Shown one piece after another: positions 60,479-64,000 of a stretch of 64,000 nt of DNA. The position numbers were made by a program, and so were the translations under genes. Within the stretch, counting starts at the first letter, position 1, and the number at the start of each line of letters is the position of its first letter. The stretch spans positions 310,001 through 374,000 of the forward strand of contig NZ_QXQB01000005.1 in NCBI RefSeq assembly GCF_003605435.1, written 5' to 3'. Under the pieces are notes generated by a model, which saw only the letters and a list, made by a program, of their open reading frames with translations, was not told where the DNA came from and ran no database searches. This stretch comes from Paenibacillus pinisoli (lineage in GTDB: Bacteria > Bacillota > Bacilli > Paenibacillales > Paenibacillaceae).

Positions 60479-61009
60479 CTATAACTTTCTTCCATCACTC
60501 TGTTTCTTTAATAATGCCTCCTGCCGGGCGGCAACAACCTCCGTCCGGTCTCTCCTCAGGTGGCGGTGAATAATATCCGCATCCCCCATCGGACTTGCGG
60601 TTCCCCATGCCACTCCGAGTTCGTCACTGGCTTGTCTGCACAGCTCCAGGAGCTCATGATCCAGCAGCTTGATCTCCATATCCTTGTAGGGCTGGCCGCT
60701 TTCTGCCCCTTCGCGCCGCTTTGCCAGCTGATGTTGAAGCGACGGCGCATCTATGCCGAGTTGCATTAGCCCCTCATCCGCCAGCTTTCTCTCCGCGCTT
60801 TTATACATCATTACTGCCCCGCGCCTATTGCCGCGCCGTTCATGATATTGTCCGACCGCAATCTGAATGAGGCCGACCCAAATATCGCTCATGCCGTCAT
60901 CCGGATGCTCCTTCCAATACTCCTCCAGCAGCTCATGGCATTCAAAATAGTCGCGATTTGCATGAAATTCAACCAGATACGCAATATAAGCATCAGGATA
61001 TATGCCCAT
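60479..61009 (-). CDS. DUF309 domain protein
   Basis: 176 residues, helical. HANRDYFECHELLEEYWKEHP and WVGLIQIAVGQYHERRGNRRGAVMMY are the DUF309 signature (a conserved His/Glu/Trp helix bundle). Function unknown. ATG with AAGGAGG. It is divergent from the sigma-W-type promoter of the next gene. Confidence 0.88.
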   Translation of the reverse strand: MGIYPDAYIAYLVEFHANRDYFECHELLEEYWKEHPDDGMSDIWVGLIQIAVGQYHERRGNRRGAVMMYKSAERKLADEGLMQLGIDAPSLQHQLAKRREGAESGQPYKDMEIKLLDHELLELCRQASDELGVAWGTASPMGDADIIHRHLRRDRTEVVAARQEALLKKQSDGRKL

Positions 61010-61064
61010 AAGAGCCTCCTTCCTGTCCGTTTCCGAAAAAAGATTAAAAAGTTTTTTAAGAATA

Positions 61065-61090
61065 TGAAACCTTCGTTCATCTTATCCGTA
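61065..61090 (+). promoter_or_regulatory. ECF sigma (sigma-W-type) promoter
   Basis: TGAAAC at 61065-61070, exactly 16 bases, CGTA at 61087-61090: the full consensus of Bacillus sigma-W/X promoters. It stands 55 bases before the start codon. Confidence 0.75.
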
Positions 61091-61144
61091 TTTCAGGATG
61101 ATAGCAATATATGCACATCACCAAGCAGGAGGAGAAAGATCATA

Positions 61145-61600
61145 ATGAAAAAAGGAATTCTCGTAATGCTGGCTCTTACACTGTTCCTGAGCTTCGGTTT
61201 CGGACAAGTAGCAGACGCCAAACGCGGCGGCGGCTTCAAATCGCCAAAACAAAGCTTTACCCAAACGCCTAAGAAAACGGACAACGTAAACCAGTCCAAT
61301 CCGGGCACGGGTTCCAAAGCGGGAGCAACTACTGGCGCTACAACTGGCGGCGCTGCCAAGTCCGGCGGTCTGTTCGGCGGCAGCAGCTTGATGAAAGGCC
61401 TTATGATCGGCGGTTTGGCGGGTATGCTGTTCGGCGGATTGTTCGGCGGCATGGGCGCTTTCGGCGAAATCTTGGGTCTGATGATCAACGTGCTGGCCAT
61501 CTTTGCGGTCATTATGCTTATTCGCGTAGCCTGGGTTTACCTGCGCAACAACAAGAACAAGAACAACAATGGCACGCCTGACCAACGGAGACCTTACTAA
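61145..61600 (+). CDS. Secreted/membrane Gly-rich protein under envelope-stress promoter
   Basis: 151 residues; not a named family for me. Signal peptide (KKGILVMLALTLFLSFGFGQVADA), a Lys/Thr/Gly-rich linker, a Gly-rich hydrophobic stretch (SSLMKGLMIGGLAGMLFGGLFGGMGAFGE) and a membrane helix (ILGLMINVLAIFAVIMLIRVAWVYL), then an Asn/Lys tail. This recalls the leading part of Tim44-like bacterial proteins. ATG with AGGAGGAG. The sigma-W-type promoter suggests a role in the response to membrane damage. Confidence 0.82.
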   Translation: MKKGILVMLALTLFLSFGFGQVADAKRGGGFKSPKQSFTQTPKKTDNVNQSNPGTGSKAGATTGATTGGAAKSGGLFGGSSLMKGLMIGGLAGMLFGGLFGGMGAFGEILGLMINVLAIFAVIMLIRVAWVYLRNNKNKNNNGTPDQRRPY

Positions 61601-61602
61601 TC

Positions 61603-61890
61603 GTGAGAATTTACACCGATGAGATTATAAATGCAGTGTGCCTGAACTACGCTGAGCGCAGAGGCGTGCAGCCTTCCGATATCGAGGTGCAGCTTTCCTG
61701 GGATGAGGAATACGGCTACACTGCAGAGCTTTGGGTTTCCGGCCGCAGCCAATATTTGATTGAATCCAACTTGCTGGAATCGATCGAGCAATACATGCAT
61801 TCCCATTACAACCGCAGAGTTTTCCGCTCCGATATCAAGCTGGATATCGACGAGGATGCAGGCGAGTTTTTTGCGGAGATCGCAGAGTAA
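61603..61890 (+). CDS. DUF2653 (YxcD-like) protein
   Basis: 95 residues, acidic. YTDEIINAVCLNYAERRGVQPSDIEVQLSWDEEYGYTAELWV is the DUF2653 signature. GTG start directly after the previous stop (two bases), so it is co-transcribed from the ECF promoter. Function unknown. Terminator follows. Confidence 0.85.
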   Translation: MRIYTDEIINAVCLNYAERRGVQPSDIEVQLSWDEEYGYTAELWVSGRSQYLIESNLLESIEQYMHSHYNRRVFRSDIKLDIDEDAGEFFAEIAE

Positions 61891-61910
61891 GGACACCTAG
61901 ACCACTATCA

Positions 61911-61945
61911 AGAAGCAGCGCTTTCGGGCGCCGCTTCTTTTTTTG
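61911..61945 (+). terminator. Terminator after the DUF2653 gene
   Basis: AGAAGC-A-GCGC / GCGC-C-GCTTCT and seven T. Confidence 0.88.
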
Positions 61946-62010
61946 TCTCCTCAAGCGGTTCATTCTCTCTCATCCTTCGATTATTCCCACTATTTTCATA
62001 TGATTTTCAT

Positions 62011-62037
62011 AGCAACTCCTCCCTCCCCTTCCGCGTC
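62011..62037 (+). promoter_or_regulatory. Possible ECF-sigma promoter of the GH18 gene
   Basis: AGCAAC at 62011-62016, 17 bases, CGTC at 62034-62037. This is near the sigma-M/V/X type consensus, and it places the transcript start about 18 bases before the GTG start. Confidence 0.4.
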
Positions 62038-62062
62038 TAATAGAGTAGATTACGAGAGGAGT

Positions 62063-63991
62063 GTGGTACTAATACGTAACGCAAAACGAATAAGCATGGC
62101 GGTGGCGCTCATTCTGCTGCTTCAGTCGTTCCTTACGCCTGGCGCTCATGTCGCGGAAGCGGCGCAAGCTACCAAGTACCGGGTATACCAGTATGACAAG
62201 GCGCTTAAGGAATTCGCGAAGGAAGCCGACGCCATCCGGTATGCTCAAAGCTTCAACTACAGCCACGTCGAGCAGATTGCGGACCGCAAGTGGCTATGGA
62301 ACAACTTCCCGAGGTATAAGATCTACCAGCGCGGCGAATCGAATACGAAGCTGGAGTATCGCACCTACCAGGAAGCGCTGAACGCAGCCAAATACCTGAA
62401 GGATGTACATATCCGCGATTTGCAAAATGTAGGCTGGGCCTATGAAAACTATCCAAGATACCAGCTCTACCAGGGCGACAAGACTATGCCGAACTGGTCC
62501 TTCCATACGCTGGATCAAGCCAAGAAGGAAGCTGCCAAGTGGTCTAATGCGCATATCATTGAATTGTCCACAAACAAATGGATTTGGGATAACCTGACTG
62601 CTGCGCAGGTCACAGCGCAAGGCTCCGCTAAAGCGGTGTACCAGTTGACAGTAGACGGAGAACCTGTGGCGGATAGCAAGCTGTATTCGTTCCTGAAAAA
62701 CGCGATTGCCGCTTCCGCTTCCATTCCGAACAGCCAGGTTGTCAATACCGCCCGGGACGAGGTGGTGCACTCCAATGTGCCGACCTTCGAAGTGCGGCAG
62801 AACGGCAAGCTGATCCGGACGTATATCGGTCTCGATGATGCGGTCAAGTACGCCAAGACGCTTGCCAATGCGGAGGTTCTGCAGAATGGCGCAGCGCTAT
62901 GGTCGAGCTATCCGTATCTGGAAGTGTTCCAAGGCGACCGCAAGATCAAGACGTTCCACCAAATCGATTCGGCGCTCGCTTATGCGAAGTATTATGCCAA
63001 CATCACGATTCGCACGTTAGACGGACGTTCGCTCTGGAGCAATGCCAAGACGCTTCAGCTATTGGGCTGGAACGGCAGCAGCGCCAGCTCCACCATCCTG
63101 AGCCACGTAGCCAATACGCAAGGGCTGACGATTGATTCGCCAACCTGGTTCGAGCTGACAGCGGCTGACGGCACGATGAAAGACATGTCGGACCCGGCCG
63201 TAGTGAAAGCTTTGAAGGAAAAAGGCATTCTGGTCACGCCGCTGCTTCACAACGGCTTCAACCGGAAGATGACAACGGAATTTCTGAAGAGCGACTCCGC
63301 TCAGAAGAAATTTATTGACGCGCTTGTGAAGCGTTCCGCCGAGCTGGGCGTTCACGGCATCAACATCGACTTCGAGGAAGTCGCAGGCGCAGATCGTACA
63401 GCATATACCGCTTTTGTGAAGAAGCTGACAGAAGCGGCGCATGCCAAAGGCCTGAAAGTCTCCATTGACCTTCCGCGCGGCAGCGTCAGCTGGAACCATT
63501 TGACCGCTTATGATCACGCTGCTATCAGCGCGATCGTGGATACGGTCATCATTATGGCCTATGACGAGCACTGGAAAGGCAGCGACAAGCCGGGTTCTGT
63601 TGCGGGATTAACATGGGTCGAGGAAGGCGTCAAGCAATTTCTGGATTACGGCGTTCCTCGCAACAAGCTGATGCTGGGCATGCCGTTCTATGTCCGAGAA
63701 TGGCGCATTGCGCCTGACGGCAAGCTGGTCGACAATCGCGCCATCTTCATGAAGGAGCTGCCGAAGCTGATTGCCGATACCGGCGCCAAAGGCGAGTTCG
63801 ACGCAGTATCCGGCCAATGGAAATATACGTACAGCAAAGACGGCTATACGCATGTCTTCTGGGCGGAGACGCATGATACTGTGCTTGCCCGGATGGCCAT
63901 TGCCAAGAAATACGATCTTGCTGGCGTAGCCGCATGGCGGCTTGGCTACGAGGACGCGGAGCTCTGGACGAAGATGCTCAGAGCCAAATAG
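62063..63991 (+). CDS. Secreted GH18 glycosidase with N-terminal repeats
   Basis: 642 residues. Signal peptide (MAVALILLLQSFLTPGAHVAEA), then several copies of a 45-50-residue motif of the form xVYQ...F...A..YA....H......WLW.N.P (three clear copies before residue 180, two more at about 240-330), and a GH18 barrel from about residue 350 with the catalytic motif NIDFEE (Asp-x-Glu) and IMAYDEHW. Similar to chitinase-like and spore-cortex or cell-wall hydrolases (SleL/YaaH type). The GTG at 62063 has GAGAGG; an ATG at 62096 is the alternative. Substrate unknown. Confidence 0.88.
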   Translation: MVLIRNAKRISMAVALILLLQSFLTPGAHVAEAAQATKYRVYQYDKALKEFAKEADAIRYAQSFNYSHVEQIADRKWLWNNFPRYKIYQRGESNTKLEYRTYQEALNAAKYLKDVHIRDLQNVGWAYENYPRYQLYQGDKTMPNWSFHTLDQAKKEAAKWSNAHIIELSTNKWIWDNLTAAQVTAQGSAKAVYQLTVDGEPVADSKLYSFLKNAIAASASIPNSQVVNTARDEVVHSNVPTFEVRQNGKLIRTYIGLDDAVKYAKTLANAEVLQNGAALWSSYPYLEVFQGDRKIKTFHQIDSALAYAKYYANITIRTLDGRSLWSNAKTLQLLGWNGSSASSTILSHVANTQGLTIDSPTWFELTAADGTMKDMSDPAVVKALKEKGILVTPLLHNGFNRKMTTEFLKSDSAQKKFIDALVKRSAELGVHGINIDFEEVAGADRTAYTAFVKKLTEAAHAKGLKVSIDLPRGSVSWNHLTAYDHAAISAIVDTVIIMAYDEHWKGSDKPGSVAGLTWVEEGVKQFLDYGVPRNKLMLGMPFYVREWRIAPDGKLVDNRAIFMKELPKLIADTGAKGEFDAVSGQWKYTYSKDGYTHVFWAETHDTVLARMAIAKKYDLAGVAAWRLGYEDAELWTKMLRAK

Positions 63992-64000
63992 ACTATAGCG

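Noticed and set aside
60842..61600. Frame much longer than the Gly-rich membrane protein
   Set aside because: It would swallow the ECF promoter and oppose the DUF309 gene; signal peptide and ribosome site fix the start at 61145.

Overview
The window is a stretch of a Paenibacillus-like chromosome (endospore-forming Bacillota, family Paenibacillaceae). Evidence: spore genes cotE and spoVK; the Bacillus-type blocks cotE-mutS-mutL-miaA-hfq, spoVK-ynbB-glnR-glnA and yneA/lexA; strong AGGAGG ribosome-binding sites; many GTG and TTG starts; U-tailed terminators; and GC-rich coding DNA with AT-rich regulatory gaps. Most genes lie on the minus strand. No rRNA, tRNA, CRISPR array, prophage or intact insertion sequence was seen.

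Layout. 1-0.9 kb: end of an esterase-like gene, then a 51-bp tandem repeat. 0.9-4.9 kb: phosphatase, TRIC-like membrane protein, thiN and a MutS2-like gene that lacks the Smr nuclease domain. 4.95-5.4 kb: a probable structured RNA with its own promoter and terminator. 5.5-12.3 kb: BCCT transporter, PhnP-like hydrolase, a YhcX-like nitrilase and acetyltransferase as two separate genes, and an OmpR/EnvZ-type two-component system. 12.3-21 kb: a Ser/Thr kinase with an extra P-loop-like domain, an RlmM-like methyltransferase, a solo cREC receiver, an Fpg/Nei-like protein without the catalytic proline, a NagD-like phosphatase and the repair pair mrfA-mrfB. 21-26 kb: rnz, metH and mtnD. 26.3-29.9 kb: the SOS hub yneA/lexA plus a small WYL-like gene with its own LexA box.

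29.9-34.5 kb is the most accessory part. A five-gene minus-strand operon runs from a 47-residue, eight-cysteine peptide (33355-33212) through a perfect hairpin, two cytoplasmic thioredoxin-fold proteins, an unrecognised 133-residue protein and an ABC exporter. Its promoter -35 box lies inside a CcpA cre-like site. It looks like an undescribed disulfide-rich peptide or RiPP-like locus. Beside it are two low-complexity small genes, one Asn/Thr/Ser-rich and one His-rich.

34.9-53.7 kb is conserved housekeeping: glnA-glnR, ynbB, spoVK, a dispersed-repeat cluster, YdcF and DUF402 genes, a cyclophilin lipoprotein, PBP1A, hfq-miaA-methyltransferase-mutL-mutS, an ATP-grasp-type amidoligase and cotE. 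53.9-57.7 kb holds a nitrate/sulfonate/taurine-type ABC importer with an aromatic-acid-exporter-like protein. 57.9-64 kb holds a M32 carboxypeptidase, a HesB-like protein, a beta-carbonic anhydrase, a DUF309 protein, a probable ECF-sigma-controlled envelope protein and a GH18 glycosidase.

A recurring theme is DNA damage. lexA, yneA, the WYL-like gene and mrfAB all show LexA-type palindromes placed in the 17-bp spacer of a sigma-A promoter, which suggests an SOS regulon in this strain that includes mrfAB and a new small gene.
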